A stretch of 64,000 nt of DNA from contig JAUSTR010000001.1 in the NCBI GenBank assembly GCA_030812955.1, positions 868,001 through 932,000 of the forward strand, written 5' to 3'. The DNA comes from Bacillus alveayuensis (GTDB taxonomy: Bacteria; Bacillota; Bacilli; Bacillales; Aeribacillaceae). Made by a program: the position numbers and the translations under genes. Numbering within the stretch: position 1 is the first letter of the stretch; every line of letters starts with the position of its first letter. The notes under the pieces were generated by a model, which ran no database searches, was not told the DNA's origin, and was given only the letters and a program-made list of their open reading frames with translations. Below, piece by piece: positions 37,655 through 46,884 of the stretch.

Positions 37655-37683
37655 TTGACAGAAACGTTTGTTCGTATTATACT
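37655..37683 (+). promoter_or_regulatory. yneA promoter overlapping a perfect SOS box
   Basis: TTGACA, 17 nt, TATACT. The spacer contains GAAACGTTTGTTCG (37661-37674), whose reverse complement CGAACAAACGTTTC is a perfect LexA site. LexA bound here would block the promoter. Confidence 0.9.
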
Positions 37684-37697
37684 GAATTCAAAATAAG

Positions 37698-37711
37698 CGA
37701 ACATATGTTTC
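37698..37711 (+). promoter_or_regulatory. Perfect SOS (LexA) box upstream of yneA
   Basis: CGAACATATGTTTC fits CGAACRNRYGTTYC at every position. It lies between the -10 and the yneA RBS. Confidence 0.9.
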
Positions 37712-37726
37712 TGTGGAGGGGATCAA

Positions 37727-38041
37727 ATGGAGAAATTTTCATTTGTTTACATCATCAGCTTCTTTTTTGTCACATTATTAGGAGTTTTAGCCTTATCATA
37801 CACAGGGGAACGACAGGATTTATCCAATTATATCGAAGTAACTATACATGAAGGAGAGAGTATTTGGAACATAGCTGAGCAGTATGAATCCGTTTACGGT
37901 TTAGATAAAATCGAATTTATCAAATGGGTAGAAGAAAATAATGACCTTACAAATTTAACATTGAAGCCCGGTGACACTGTCGTCATTCCCATCGAAAAAA
38001 AGATGTTATATAATAATCATTTGTTAGCTAAAGAAAAGTGA
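37727..38041 (+). CDS. yneA: SOS cell-division suppressor YneA
   Basis: 104-aa exported or membrane-anchored protein that halts division during the SOS response. There is an N-terminal hydrophobic helix (VYIISFFFVTLLGVLAL) and a C-terminal LysM domain (VTIHEGESIWNIAEQY ... LKPGDTVVIP). The RBS GGAGGGG is strong. It is under two perfect LexA boxes. It heads yneA-yneB-ynzC as in B. subtilis. Confidence 0.95.
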   Translation: MEKFSFVYIISFFFVTLLGVLALSYTGERQDLSNYIEVTIHEGESIWNIAEQYESVYGLDKIEFIKWVEENNDLTNLTLKPGDTVVIPIEKKMLYNNHLLAKEK

Positions 38042-38045
38042 TTAG

Positions 38046-38723
<678 letters not shown>

Positions 38724-38788
38724 TGGTTGAAATTCTTTATGGAATTTCGTACGATAATAACACATGAGAGAATAAGGAGTTAAATGCG

Positions 38789-39019
38789 ATGATTTCAGAT
38801 GAGTTAATTGCTAGAATTAATGAATTATCTAGAAAAGCAAAAAAAGAAGGATTAACGGATGCAGAAAAAGAAGAGCAACAGCGATTAAGAAAAGAGTATT
38901 TACAGGTATTCCGTTCTTCGTTGAAAAATACATTATTAAATGTGACAATCGTTGACCCCAACGGGAATGATGTAACACCTCAAAAATTGAAAACATTAAA
39001 AAATAATCGTTTACATTAA
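38789..39019 (+). CDS. ynzC: DUF896 protein YnzC
   Basis: 76-aa small helical protein of the UPF0291 (DUF896) family, starting MISDELIARINELSRKAKKEG, with VTIVDPNGNDVTP near the C-terminus. It is the last gene of the SOS operon yneA-yneB-ynzC. The molecular function is not known. Good AAGGAG RBS and terminator after it. Confidence 0.95.
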   Translation: MISDELIARINELSRKAKKEGLTDAEKEEQQRLRKEYLQVFRSSLKNTLLNVTIVDPNGNDVTPQKLKTLKNNRLH

Positions 39020-39020
39020 A

Positions 39021-39051
39021 AGAGGGAATACTAAAGTATTCCTTTTTTTAT
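39021..39051 (+). terminator. Rho-independent terminator after ynzC
   Basis: GGAATACT / AGTATTCC stem followed by a T-run. Confidence 0.9.
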
Positions 39052-39153
39052 TGTAGAAACAGTGATTTGAAGGAAAATTTTAAAAATATTATATGTTTCG
39101 AGTAAAGAGCTATGATAAAATAATGGGTACTTGATAATGAGAAAGGATGGATG

Positions 39154-41166
39154 ATGTTGACAAACTCAATACAAGATTTAGCGATCACAACGATACGCAC
39201 TCTTTCCATTGATGCAATTGAAAAAGCAAACTCCGGTCATCCTGGTATGCCAATGGGGGCAGCTCCGATGGCATATGCATTGTGGACAAAGTATATGAAC
39301 CACAATCCCGAAAACCCAAATTGGTTTAATCGTGATCGGTTTGTATTGTCCGCTGGTCATGGTTCCATGCTTCTTTATAGTTTGCTGCATCTATCAGGAT
39401 ATGATGTGACGATGGAAGATATTCAATCTTTCCGCCAATGGGGAAGTAAAACCCCCGGACATCCTGAATATGGCCATACTCCAGGAGTTGATGCAACAAC
39501 TGGTCCATTAGGACAAGGTATAGCGATGGCTGTAGGGATGGCAATGGCTGAACGACATTTAGCTTCTATATATAATAGAGAATCATTTAACATTGTGGAT
39601 CATTACACTTATGCCATTTGTGGTGATGGTGATTTAATGGAAGGCATTTCTTATGAAGCAGCTTCCCTTGCCGGTCATTTAAAATTAGGACGTTTAATTG
39701 TTCTTTATGATTCCAATGATATTTCATTAGATGGAGACCTACATAAGTCATTTTCTGAAAATGTGCAAAAACGCTTTGACGCAATGGGATGGCAAGTACT
39801 TCGCGTGGAAGATGGAAACAATGTTGAAGAAATTTCAAAAGCGATTGAAAAAGCAAAAGCAGAACTCGATCGTCCGACATTAATAGAAGTCAAGACGACA
39901 ATTGGATTCGGTTCTCCTAATAAGGCAGGAACTTCTAGTATTCACGGTTCACCATTAGGAAAAGAGGAATTAACATTAACAAAACAAGCTTATTCTTGGA
40001 CATTTGAAGAAGATTTTTATGTGCCGCAAGAAGTTTATGACCACTTTTCTGAAGTAGTTAAAGAAGCAGGTAAAAAGAAAGAAAAAGAATGGAACGACTT
40101 ATTTGCAAACTATAAAAAAGAATTTCCTGAGCTTGCGCTTGAACTAAAGAAAGCCATCTCAGGGGAGCTACCTAGCGATTGGGATGTAGACATGCCAACT
40201 TATGAAGTAGGAAAAGCGATTGCCACTCGTTCATCATCAGGAGAAATGATTAATGCGATTGCCAAAAAGGTCCCTTATTTCTTTGGTGGTTCAGCTGACT
40301 TAGCAGGATCAAACAAAACGACCATTAAGGGGGAAGAAGATTTTTCATCGCAACATTATAACGGAAGAAATATTTGGTTTGGAGTTCGGGAATTTGCGAT
40401 GGGAGCAGCATTAAACGGCATGGCACTGCATGGTGGTTTACGTGTGTTTGCTGGAACGTTTTTCGTATTCTCTGATTATTTACGCCCAGCCATTCGTCTG
40501 GCAGCTTTAATGAACTTGCCCGTTACTTACGTCTTTACTCATGATAGTATTGCGGTCGGAGAAGACGGTCCGACACATGAGCCAATCGAACAGCTTCCAT
40601 CATTAAGAGCGATGCCTAACTTATCCGTCATACGTCCAGCAGACGGTAACGAAACAAGAGCTGCTTGGAAGCAAGCATTACAATCGAAATCAACTCCGAC
40701 AGCTTTAGTATTAACTCGTCAAAATTTAGAAACTTTAAAAGAAACAGCGAATCTAGCTGAAACAGGTGTTAAAAAGGGAGCTTATATCGTCTCACCTGCG
40801 AAAGCAGAAAAAGCAGACGCCTTATTGTTAGCTTCAGGATCAGAAGTTGGATTAGCGGTAAAGGCTCAACAGACGCTTGAAAGCGAAGGTATTTATGTTT
40901 CTGTTATTAGCATGCCTTCTTGGGACCTATTTGAAAAACAACCTCAAGAATATAAGGACCATGTGCTGCCAAAGAATGTGAAAAAACGTTTAGCGATCGA
41001 AATGGCTTCCCCTCTTGGTTGGGAGCGTTATGTTGGAGAAGAAGGAGAAGTCATCGCTATTAATACATTCGGAGCTTCAGCCCCTGGCGAAAAAATAATG
41101 AAAGAATATGGATTTACGATAGAAAATGTTGTTCAAAAAGTGAAAGCTTTAATCAATCAGCGATAA
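39154..41166 (+). CDS. tkt: Transketolase
   Basis: 670-aa TPP enzyme of the non-oxidative pentose phosphate pathway, moving two-carbon units between sugar phosphates. Landmarks are [32 protein letters not shown], the TPP motif GDGDLMEG and [19 protein letters not shown]. Two ATGs in tandem (39151, 39154) follow GAAAGGA; the second has the better spacing. It lies between the SOS operon and sirA as in B. subtilis. Confidence 0.97.
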   Translation: MLTNSIQDLAITTIRTLSIDAIEKANSGHPGMPMGAAPMAYALWTKYMNHNPENPNWFNRDRFVLSAGHGSMLLYSLLHLSGYDVTMEDIQSFRQWGSKTPGHPEYGHTPGVDATTGPLGQGIAMAVGMAMAERHLASIYNRESFNIVDHYTYAICGDGDLMEGISYEAASLAGHLKLGRLIVLYDSNDISLDGDLHKSFSENVQKRFDAMGWQVLRVEDGNNVEEISKAIEKAKAELDRPTLIEVKTTIGFGSPNKAGTSSIHGSPLGKEELTLTKQAYSWTFEEDFYVPQEVYDHFSEVVKEAGKKKEKEWNDLFANYKKEFPELALELKKAISGELPSDWDVDMPTYEVGKAIATRSSSGEMINAIAKKVPYFFGGSADLAGSNKTTIKGEEDFSSQHYNGRNIWFGVREFAMGAALNGMALHGGLRVFAGTFFVFSDYLRPAIRLAALMNLPVTYVFTHDSIAVGEDGPTHEPIEQLPSLRAMPNLSVIRPADGNETRAAWKQALQSKSTPTALVLTRQNLETLKETANLAETGVKKGAYIVSPAKAEKADALLLASGSEVGLAVKAQQTLESEGIYVSVISMPSWDLFEKQPQEYKDHVLPKNVKKRLAIEMASPLGWERYVGEEGEVIAINTFGASAPGEKIMKEYGFTIENVVQKVKALINQR

Positions 41167-41173
41167 TCGACAA
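41166..41173 (-). promoter_or_regulatory. Candidate Spo0A box upstream of sirA
   Basis: Minus strand TTGTCGAT, 7 of 8 to the 0A box TTGTCGAA, about 90 nt before sirA, with TATAAT at 41226-41231 in between. sirA is Spo0A-dependent in B. subtilis. An 8-bp match alone is weak. Confidence 0.35.
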
Positions 41174-41264
41174 AATTAGTGCCTCATTTTTCCATCATCA
41201 GACAAATCTTTCCGGTCAAAAATTATATAATGATTGAAAACAGAACGTAATGAGGTGGAAATGT

Positions 41265-41711
41265 ATGAGGCACTTTTATCTTTATTTAATTAAAGAGGAG
41301 TTCGCTAATCATTTTTTCGGTCGTGAATTTAAGATCTTTCGCTTATTTCAAGATTATATTTGGACAAGCAGCGACCATCATGTTTATCACGTGTTAAAAC
41401 AGCAAGTAGAGTATGTAACAAAAACGATTCCTGTCATTTATTTAGATGAATGGATGAAAACTTTTTTGTCTAAACGGGAAGACTATCAGCATGTTTCGTC
41501 TATCCATAAAATTTATTTATCGAATAAACGCGGAAATGCAACATTATTATTAAAAGATCGACATATAGAAATTACCTCATCTGGTAGTTATGAAGCAGAG
41601 ACTGTATTTTTTGAAATATTAAGAAAATTTAATTCCTGCTTCCTAGCAATGGACTTTCAAAATGAGCAATATGGTTGGTTAAATCCGATAAAGAAAAGAA
41701 ATTTTGTTTAA
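41265..41711 (+). CDS. sirA: Sporulation inhibitor of replication SirA
   Basis: 148-aa protein that binds DnaA and blocks new rounds of replication when cells enter sporulation. Conserved segments are MRHFYLYLIKEEFANHFFGRE at the start (two parts: YLIKEEFANH, FFGREF) and FLAMDFQNEQYGWLNP near the end, finishing KKRNFV. The start at 41265 is 6 nt after GAGGTGG; the ATG at 41250 is upstream of it. It lies between tkt and yneF as expected. Confidence 0.94.
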   Translation: MRHFYLYLIKEEFANHFFGREFKIFRLFQDYIWTSSDHHVYHVLKQQVEYVTKTIPVIYLDEWMKTFLSKREDYQHVSSIHKIYLSNKRGNATLLLKDRHIEITSSGSYEAETVFFEILRKFNSCFLAMDFQNEQYGWLNPIKKRNFV

Positions 41712-41799
41712 TTTAGCAGAAATTCACGTGGAAATATAGTATAATAACAGATGGTCAAGTTTACTGAATAGGTTGACAACATGAAGGAGGAAAAATTTA

Positions 41800-42018
41800 A
41801 TGGAACTTTGGTTAGCGATTGTCATCGCTATTCTAGCACTACTTGTTGGAGTAGCGTTAGGTTTTTTTATCGCTCGAAAATATATGATGAATTATTTAAA
41901 GAAAAACCCGCCTATTAACGAACAAATGCTGAAAATGATGATGATGCAAATGGGCATGAAGCCGTCGCAAAAGAAAATCAACCAAATGATGAAAGCGATG
42001 AACAATCAATTAAAATAA
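41800..42018 (+). CDS. yneF: UPF0154 membrane protein YneF
   Basis: 72-aa protein with one N-terminal membrane helix ([21 protein letters not shown]) and a cytoplasmic tail rich in Met and Lys ([17 protein letters not shown]). It is a universal small protein of low-GC Gram-positives with no firm function. Strong AAGGAGG RBS. Confidence 0.95.
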   Translation: MELWLAIVIAILALLVGVALGFFIARKYMMNYLKKNPPINEQMLKMMMMQMGMKPSQKKINQMMKAMNNQLK

Positions 42019-42096
42019 TTTTAGAATGTTGAAGATGGGAACTTTTCATTCCTTTTTCATTTTGAGGTTCTATTTTTGTAGAAATGGATTTGTTAT

Positions 42097-42124
42097 AAGA
42101 CACGCACACTGCGTGTCTTTTCTT
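42097..42124 (+). terminator. Rho-independent terminator after yneF
   Basis: AAGACACGC / GCGTGTCTT stem then TTCTT. Confidence 0.8.
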
Positions 42125-42208
42125 AAAGCTTTAACAAAAAAGTTTAATCGACATAGTCGCAAATTATTATCAACGGAAAAGTTTGAAAAGGGTTTTAATC
42201 CACCTTAA

Positions 42209-42238
42209 AGACTCGGCCTGTCCGGGTTTTCTTTCTTT
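42209..42238 (+). terminator. Second terminator-like hairpin before ccdA
   Basis: ACTCGG / CCGGGT (one T-G pair) followed by TTTCTTTCTTT. It is similar to the hairpin at 50542-50567. Nothing coding lies between yneF and ccdA. Confidence 0.6.
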
Positions 42239-42386
42239 ATAATGACGAAGATTTTATTGTTATTCTATATTTTTGAATTTACTTAAGAAAGTTTTATAAA
42301 ATTGTTAAAAAGATGTCATATGATATAATCATTTCATGTTCTTTTTGCTGTTACAATCGTGAAAAGGAGTGAAAGGGAGTGTTCTT

Positions 42387-43094
42387 ATGAGTGATATAAA
42401 CATTTTTTTAGCCTTTGGGGCAGGATTATTATCTTTTATTTCTCCTTGTTGTTTACCATTGTATCCGGCTTTTTTATCATATATAACGGGTATGTCAATC
42501 AATGAATTAAAATCTGAAAATGCACGGATCCAAAAGCGAAGTTTGCTGCATACTCTATTTTTTTTATTAGGTTTTTCCGTTATATTTATTGCGATTGGAT
42601 TTGGAACATCTTTTATCGGGAATTTATTTTTAAATTATCAAGATTTGATCCGCCAAATTGGTGCGATTTTAATTGTTTTTTTCGGTCTCGTCATTTTAGG
42701 AGTATTTACCCCAGATGTTTTAATGAAAGAAAGACGATTTGAATTTCAAAATCGCCCTGCTGGATTATTAGGATCAATTTTAATCGGAATGGCTTTTGCT
42801 GCTGGATGGACCCCATGTACCGGACCTATTTTAGCCTCCGTTATTTTACTTGCGACGTCCAATCCAGGATCTGGTATAATATATATGATTGCCTATACAT
42901 TAGGTTTTGCCATACCGTTTTTTATCTTGTCCTTTTTCATAGGTAAAATCAATTGGATTAAAAAGCATAATGTGATGATTATGAAAATTGGTGGAGTTAT
43001 CATGATCATTATGGGAGTTATGTTGTTTTTTGATTGGCTCACGAAAATTATCATATTCTTTACGAATTTATTTGGGGGCTTTACAGGTTTTTAA
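42387..43094 (+). CDS. ccdA: Thiol-disulfide transporter CcdA
   Basis: 235-aa, six-helix membrane protein of the DsbD/CcdA family that passes reducing equivalents across the membrane for cytochrome c maturation and spore assembly. The redox cysteines lie in helices 1 and 4: [10 protein letters not shown] (Cys21; the usual family residue at the next position is Thr, here a second Cys) and GWTPCTGP near residue 143. The ATG at 42387 follows GGGAGTG. A thiol-disulfide partner, YneN, is encoded at 49959. Confidence 0.95.
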   Translation: MSDINIFLAFGAGLLSFISPCCLPLYPAFLSYITGMSINELKSENARIQKRSLLHTLFFLLGFSVIFIAIGFGTSFIGNLFLNYQDLIRQIGAILIVFFGLVILGVFTPDVLMKERRFEFQNRPAGLLGSILIGMAFAAGWTPCTGPILASVILLATSNPGSGIIYMIAYTLGFAIPFFILSFFIGKINWIKKHNVMIMKIGGVIMIIMGVMLFFDWLTKIIIFFTNLFGGFTGF

Positions 43095-43139
43095 ACAATT
43101 GTTTAAAGTAGTTTTGTGAGGGAATTGGGAGGAAAGAAA

Positions 43140-43505
43140 GTGTCTCGTATTTTAATCGTGGATGATGCAAAATTTTTGCGGGAAACGTTAAAGAAAATAT
43201 TGTCAAACGGTCATTATTCAGTCGTTGGGGAAGCAAAAAATGGTTTGGAAGCTGTTCGGCTCTATAAAAAAATGCGTCCAGATCTTGTCATTATGGATAT
43301 TACGATGCCGGAAATGAGTGGTATCGATGCTATGAAAGAAATACGGAATGAAGATCCTGATGCGAAGATTATTATGTGTTCCGCTATTGGTCAACAACGA
43401 GTTGTTTTTGAAGCCATTGAAGCAGGTGCGAAAGATTTTCTTGTCAAACCATTTGATGAAATGAGGGTGTTGCAAGCTGTTAAGCATGTATTAAACAATA
43501 ATTAA
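43140..43505 (+). CDS. yneI: CheY-like single-domain response regulator YneI
   Basis: 121-aa receiver domain without output domain. The acidic pocket is intact (VDD at 7-9), phospho-acceptor Asp53 (VIMDITMPE) and switch Lys in LVKPFDE near 103. The start is GTG at 43140, 8 nt after GGGAGG. It lies between ccdA and yneJ as in B. subtilis, where its partner kinase and role are unknown. Confidence 0.93.
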   Translation: MSRILIVDDAKFLRETLKKILSNGHYSVVGEAKNGLEAVRLYKKMRPDLVIMDITMPEMSGIDAMKEIRNEDPDAKIIMCSAIGQQRVVFEAIEAGAKDFLVKPFDEMRVLQAVKHVLNNN

Positions 43506-43539
43506 TGTAACTTTCAGTTTTGTAAAGGATTGGTTTAAG

Positions 43540-44004
43540 ATGATGATTGTTTCTTCAATTTTTGCCATAATCATGGGGATTCTTGTCATTTTTATTCGCT
43601 CAAAGGCATCTAAAAAGCCCGTCACAGCCAAAAAGATCATTTTGCCCCCTATATTTATGAGTTCTGGTGCATTGATGTATTTATTTCCTGAATTTCGGAT
43701 TACTCCGTTAGAAATTGCCGAAGCATTATTCGTTGGCTCCATTTTTTCGATATTTTTAATGAAAACTTCAAATTTTGAAGTGAGAGGTCAACATATTTAT
43801 TTAAAACGTTCCAAAGCCTTTATTTTTATCCTGTTTGGTCTTTTAGCTTTACGTATTCTATTAAAAAGCATTTTGAGTTTTACAATCGATTACGGTGAAT
43901 TAACCGGAATGTTTTGGATGCTAGCTTTCGGAATGATCGTGCCGTGGCGAATTGCCATGTATATTCAATTCCGAAAATTAAAAAGGGAAATAGAGGGGTT
44001 TTAA
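43540..44004 (+). CDS. yneJ: CcdC/YneJ membrane protein
   Basis: 154-aa membrane protein with about four to five helices, of the CcdC family found next to ccdA. It starts MMIVSSIFAIIMGILVIF and has a conserved FEVRGQHIYLKRSKAF segment. The function is not established; B. subtilis ccdC is not essential for cytochrome c maturation. Two adjacent ATGs (43540, 43543) are possible starts behind AAAGGA. Confidence 0.9.
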   Translation: MMIVSSIFAIIMGILVIFIRSKASKKPVTAKKIILPPIFMSSGALMYLFPEFRITPLEIAEALFVGSIFSIFLMKTSNFEVRGQHIYLKRSKAFIFILFGLLALRILLKSILSFTIDYGELTGMFWMLAFGMIVPWRIAMYIQFRKLKREIEGF

Positions 44005-44131
44005 AATCAGCAAACATAATACATAATCCTAGTTTATATATAAATGAGGCAATCCTAAAAGCAACTAACCTCAAGTGGTTTGACAATTTGCTTTTGGATA
44101 TGCCTCTCTTTATTTGTTTTCACTGTAAAAC

Positions 44132-44165
44132 AAATAAAACCCTCCATAAAGATGTAGAGGGAGTT
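44132..44165 (-). terminator. Rho-independent terminator for yneK
   Basis: On the minus strand CCCTC...GAGGG with TTTTATTTG after it. Confidence 0.7.
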
Positions 44166-44589
44166 AAAAAAGTGCTTCATATTGGGAATAATCAATATTT
44201 TTTTCCTTTAATCTCTTGATTAAAAACTTATGATCACGTTTTGGTGTAGCTAAAATATATCCTCTGATCACGAGATCTTGCGTGATCTCAGCTGCGTTTT
44301 CTTTCAGTGCGAGTTCCCCAATTTTTCCGGCTATTTTTTGTCTAGCAACATCGCGGAAAAGCTCTGGAACAGGTGATACTAACTCTTCTAGAAGCTGTTT
44401 TTGTTCATCTGACCATAAATGATGTGTTTGTTGTATGTAATATTCCTGCCAATCTAATTCTGATTTGCCGTCTTCCTTCGGTAATCGTTTTAAAAATTTC
44501 CGAAACATAAAAAAGCCCCCGATTGCCAGCATCGTAATAAGGAAGACGACCCATAGCAAAATAAACCATAAAAACCATCCCGTTAACAT
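44164..44589 (-). CDS. yneK: DUF2621 protein YneK
   Basis: 141-aa protein with an N-terminal membrane helix (MLTGWFLWFILLWVVFL) and a cytoplasmic region containing FFMFRKFLKRLPKEDGKSE and SPVPELFRDVARQKI. The start is the second in-frame ATG, behind GGGGTG, matching YneK; the first ATG (44616) adds nine residues without an RBS. The function is unknown. Convergent with yneJ. Confidence 0.9.
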   Translation of the reverse strand: MLTGWFLWFILLWVVFLITMLAIGGFFMFRKFLKRLPKEDGKSELDWQEYYIQQTHHLWSDEQKQLLEELVSPVPELFRDVARQKIAGKIGELALKENAAEITQDLVIRGYILATPKRDHKFLIKRLKEKNIDYSQYEALF

Positions 44590-44654
44590 GTTTTCACCCC
44601 AACGTTGAAAATTCATGAATTAATTATACACAACGATTGTAAGGAAGAAAACCG

Positions 44655-44864
44655 TTAAGGGTTTATCGATTCATAAGCTGTAATTAACTCTTTAATAGCA
44701 TATTTTACTGCCTTTCTTTTATTTTTATGTGTTCCAATAGACATGCATTCATTTAACTCTGCAAAAACTTGATATTCATGATGATCAAAATAAATGGTCA
44801 ATTTAATATTTCCAGAATCTGTTGGATACAAAAACAATTCATACAGCATTGTGCGATTGTTCAA
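44655..44864 (-). CDS. Hypothetical protein (69 aa)
   Basis: Minus-strand ORF from TTG at 44864 (NNRTMLYELFLYPTDSG) to ESINP. AGGAGG lies about 11 nt upstream of the TTG; the ATG closer to it opens only four codons. Alternating beta-like hydrophobics (IKLTIYFDHHEYQVFAEL) followed by a basic helix suggest a small folded protein. I do not recognise a family. It sits just upstream of yneK on the same strand. Confidence 0.55.
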   Translation of the reverse strand: MNNRTMLYELFLYPTDSGNIKLTIYFDHHEYQVFAELNECMSIGTHKNKRKAVKYAIKELITAYESINP

Positions 44865-45208
44865 ATACCCGTCATCCTCCTATTCAACTAATTTCCATAT
44901 AGAAAAAAAGATCTCTAGGAAAATCTTATCATACGTATTTTATTTTTTTCTACTTTTTCATACGGGGAAATTGTAAAAAATAATAAAAAATATAACAATA
45001 TTGAACGATGTTCAAATCAAACATAAACAACGTGGATACACGCTTGTACGTTACATAGACAAATTTTATTTCTAATTAAACTATGTTCTAAAAGAAAAAA
45101 TGTTTTTATCTTCCTACCCTAAAGTTAAAGGGTCATCAAAATATGTATTTAAGGAAAGAATTTAGGAACGATTAAAGAAGAAAAAGAAGAAAAGAAGAAT
45201 CAATTGTT
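44865..45208. other. AT-rich gap before cotM
   Basis: No gene seen. It holds the promoter region of the 69-aa ORF and a purine-rich run of AAGAA repeats at about 45174-45200. Confidence 0.4.
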
Positions 45209-45230
45209 GAGGCTGTTTTGGAGCAGCCTC
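45209..45230 (-). terminator. Hairpin at the end of cotM
   Basis: GAGGCTG / CAGCCTC inverted repeat directly after the cotM stop. It is the same stem core as the korB terminator but without a long T-run on the minus strand. Confidence 0.5.
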
Positions 45231-45620
45231 TTACCTTTTTTGAATTTGTATTCTTTTGTTGTTACGGATAGTTTTTTCCTCCTTGGCAATTTTAATTTCT
45301 AAAATCCCGTTTTGGTATATAGCATCTATACGTTTATCTTCTAAAGGGAATGGTAATACAACGGATCGTTCCTTCGGTTTTTCCTCTTTTATTGAATGAA
45401 TGGTAATGGATAGGTTGTCATTGTTTATTTCAACACTAATTTCATCCGCCTCAACATGATTAATTTGTGCTTCAATAATGTATTCACAGCTTGTTTCGAA
45501 AAGATCGACTCTAAAGGTGTAATCATCGAGAAAACTCATAAATGGATCTTGAAAGAATTGGTTCATCCAATCTTCAATCCCATTAAGTTCTGAAGGGAGG
45601 GATTGTTTTTTCTTTCCCAT
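45231..45620 (-). CDS. cotM: Spore coat protein CotM (Hsp20 family)
   Basis: 129-aa alpha-crystallin-type small heat-shock protein recruited as an outer spore coat protein. The Hsp20 domain covers about residues 35-125, ending with the typical GILEIKIAK strand. The start MGKKKQSLPSEL has a TTGGAGG RBS. It is between yneK and sspP as in B. subtilis, where it is mother-cell expressed; I could not find a convincing sigma-K box here. Confidence 0.9.
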   Translation of the reverse strand: MGKKKQSLPSELNGIEDWMNQFFQDPFMSFLDDYTFRVDLFETSCEYIIEAQINHVEADEISVEINNDNLSITIHSIKEEKPKERSVVLPFPLEDKRIDAIYQNGILEIKIAKEEKTIRNNKRIQIQKR

Positions 45621-45766
45621 ACCAAAACCTCCAAGTCATATCAAACTTAAAATTATATCTATTCACACTTTGCTTTTTTGGTTACAGCAAATCACACGAA
45701 TAATTTTAAAAAGTACGATAAATATTTTTATATGAAGCATAAAAAAGAAAAAATTTATCTTATCAT

Positions 45767-45873
45767 CAGGCGTGTTGATTAACCAATAATAACCAGTTGA
45801 GATGGCTCTATTTCTAGCTTTTCAGCCATACGATTCTGTATTTTTATGTAAAATAATGGATAATCAACACTTG
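45767..45873 (+). mobile_element. 107-bp MITE, family B copy 2, with 11-bp target duplication
   Basis: CAGGCGTGTTGATTAACC to GGATAATCAACACTTG, exactly the length of copy 1 and in the opposite orientation. Flanks are TATCTTATCAT (45756-45766) and TGTCTTATCAT (45874-45884), an 11-bp target duplication with one change. On the minus strand it encodes the short tail EKLEIEPSQLVIIG. It lies between cotM and sspP. Confidence 0.85.
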
Positions 45874-45885
45874 TGTCTTATCATA

Positions 45886-45924
45886 AAAATAAAACAGGAT
45901 AGACATAAATTTTATCTATCCTTT
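45886..45924 (-). terminator. Rho-independent terminator for sspP
   Basis: Minus strand AGGATAGA / TCTATCCT stem followed by a T-rich tail. Confidence 0.8.
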
Positions 45925-45942
45925 TTCCGAAAGAGTTAACGG

Positions 45943-46086
45943 TTACATATCATGGCTTTTATTTTGTTTTTGTTTTGTGTGGTTTCGGTTTTTTACTTTT
46001 TTGGATCCATCAAGCGGCTCCGGTTGCCCAGAAACCCCTTTTGAAGCATTTTTTCTTATATCCTTTGAATCGTTTTTATTTGTCAT
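45943..46086 (-). CDS. sspP: Small acid-soluble spore protein P
   Basis: 47-aa minor SASP (also called CotL). It starts [17 protein letters not shown] and carries the conserved [17 protein letters not shown] stretch. The RBS AAAGGAGG is 7 nt upstream; longer frames start before it. A sigma-G-like promoter lies at 46108-46137, consistent with forespore expression. Confidence 0.95.
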   Translation of the reverse strand: MTNKNDSKDIRKNASKGVSGQPEPLDGSKKVKNRNHTKQKQNKSHDM

Positions 46087-46107
46087 CTCCATTCCTCCTT
46101 TATTATG

Positions 46108-46137
46108 TAGAATGGCTAAGATGACAGAAATCATTCA
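46108..46137 (-). promoter_or_regulatory. Candidate sigma-G promoter for sspP
   Basis: Minus strand TGAATG, 17 nt, CATTCTA: one mismatch in each box from TGAATA-N17-CATACTA. It lies about 22 nt before the sspP start codon. Confidence 0.65.
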
Positions 46138-46204
46138 TTCGCTTTGAATAATTTTAATGTTTTTTCTTAAACTATAAAAGAATTGCTGTAAAGGAGTGAG
46201 TTCA

Positions 46205-46465
46205 TTGCCTTACCATAAAAATAAACAGCAAGCTTTTCAAGCAGCTCAACAAGGTATGAAAGATGTTGTGGATGTTTATACACAAATCGAAAAAAGCGAC
46301 GCCGATTACGGAAAACAATTAAAACATTTAAAACAAGAAGTGAATGAAGCTTATCAACAAATTCAAAATGCGTTAGAAGTTGCATCAGAAAAAGAACGGT
46401 TAAGACTTGAACAATATGAACGTGACCTCCGGCAAATGGTCAATGAAGTGAACGATGAATCGTGA
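46205..46465 (+). CDS. Hypothetical helical protein (86 aa)
   Basis: TTG start at 46205, 8 nt after AAAGGAG (MPYHKNKQQAFQAAQQG...). An earlier in-frame GTG (46196) overlaps the RBS. The product is soluble, Gln/Glu/Lys-rich and almost wholly helical, with a heptad-like pattern, so probably a coiled-coil hairpin. I do not recognise the family. It stands alone between the divergent sspP and convergent sspO and has its own terminator. Confidence 0.75.
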   Translation: MPYHKNKQQAFQAAQQGMKDVVDVYTQIEKSDADYGKQLKHLKQEVNEAYQQIQNALEVASEKERLRLEQYERDLRQMVNEVNDES

Positions 46466-46467
46466 TA

Positions 46468-46496
46468 AAACGACGGAGAAACCCGTCGTTTTTTTA
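46468..46496. terminator. Rho-independent terminator between convergent genes
   Basis: AAACGACGG / CCGTCGTTT stem with a T-run on the plus strand and an A-run before it. Confidence 0.9.
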
Positions 46497-46500
46497 AGCA

Positions 46501-46650
46501 TTATTGACTCTTTTTTCTTTTTTTATTAAAAGAACGCTGTTCAGCTGTCAATGGTTCATTTTGCAGTTCTTCATTATATCCGGCTCCTTTTCCTTGTGCT
46601 TTTGCAGCATTCATTCCTTCGATTAAATGATTTGCTTTCCTCTTACCCAT
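46501..46650 (-). CDS. sspO: Small acid-soluble spore protein O
   Basis: 49-aa minor SASP (CotK). It starts [20 protein letters not shown] and ends NKKRKKSQ, matching SspO. The RBS GGAGGTG is immediately upstream; the longer frame starts before it. Divergent from citB, as in B. subtilis. Confidence 0.95.
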   Translation of the reverse strand: MGKRKANHLIEGMNAAKAQGKGAGYNEELQNEPLTAEQRSFNKKRKKSQ

Positions 46651-46738
46651 ATTTTCACCTCCGTTTTTATTGTTTAACGGAATCACCTCGTTCATACGAA
46701 ATAATCATTATGGTAAAAAAATAAGAATATTACTATGT

Positions 46739-46753
46739 ATAAGTGTTCCTTAT
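46739..46753 (+). promoter_or_regulatory. CcpC-type dyad upstream of citB
   Basis: ATAAGTGTTCCTTAT, an exact ATAA-N7-TTAT. Its centre is about 60 nt before the expected transcription start, close to the CcpC dyad position at B. subtilis citB. CcpC would repress aconitase when citrate is low. Confidence 0.7.
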
Positions 46754-46770
46754 AATAATTGATAACATCA

Positions 46771-46800
46771 TTGATATTTACTTATTAAGAAAAGTATATT
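46771..46800 (+). promoter_or_regulatory. Candidate citB promoter
   Basis: TTGATA, 18 nt, TATATT, about 85 nt upstream of the start codon. Confidence 0.5.
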
Positions 46801-46884
46801 AAGATTGAATTGCACGAATTTTTTGAGGTGTGGGGGATTAAAAACGATAATTGTTGATATTCATCTAAAGGGGGAGAAAACGAC

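Noticed and set aside
42026-42208. 60-codon ORF after yneF
   Set aside because: It reads straight through two terminator hairpins and lacks an RBS.
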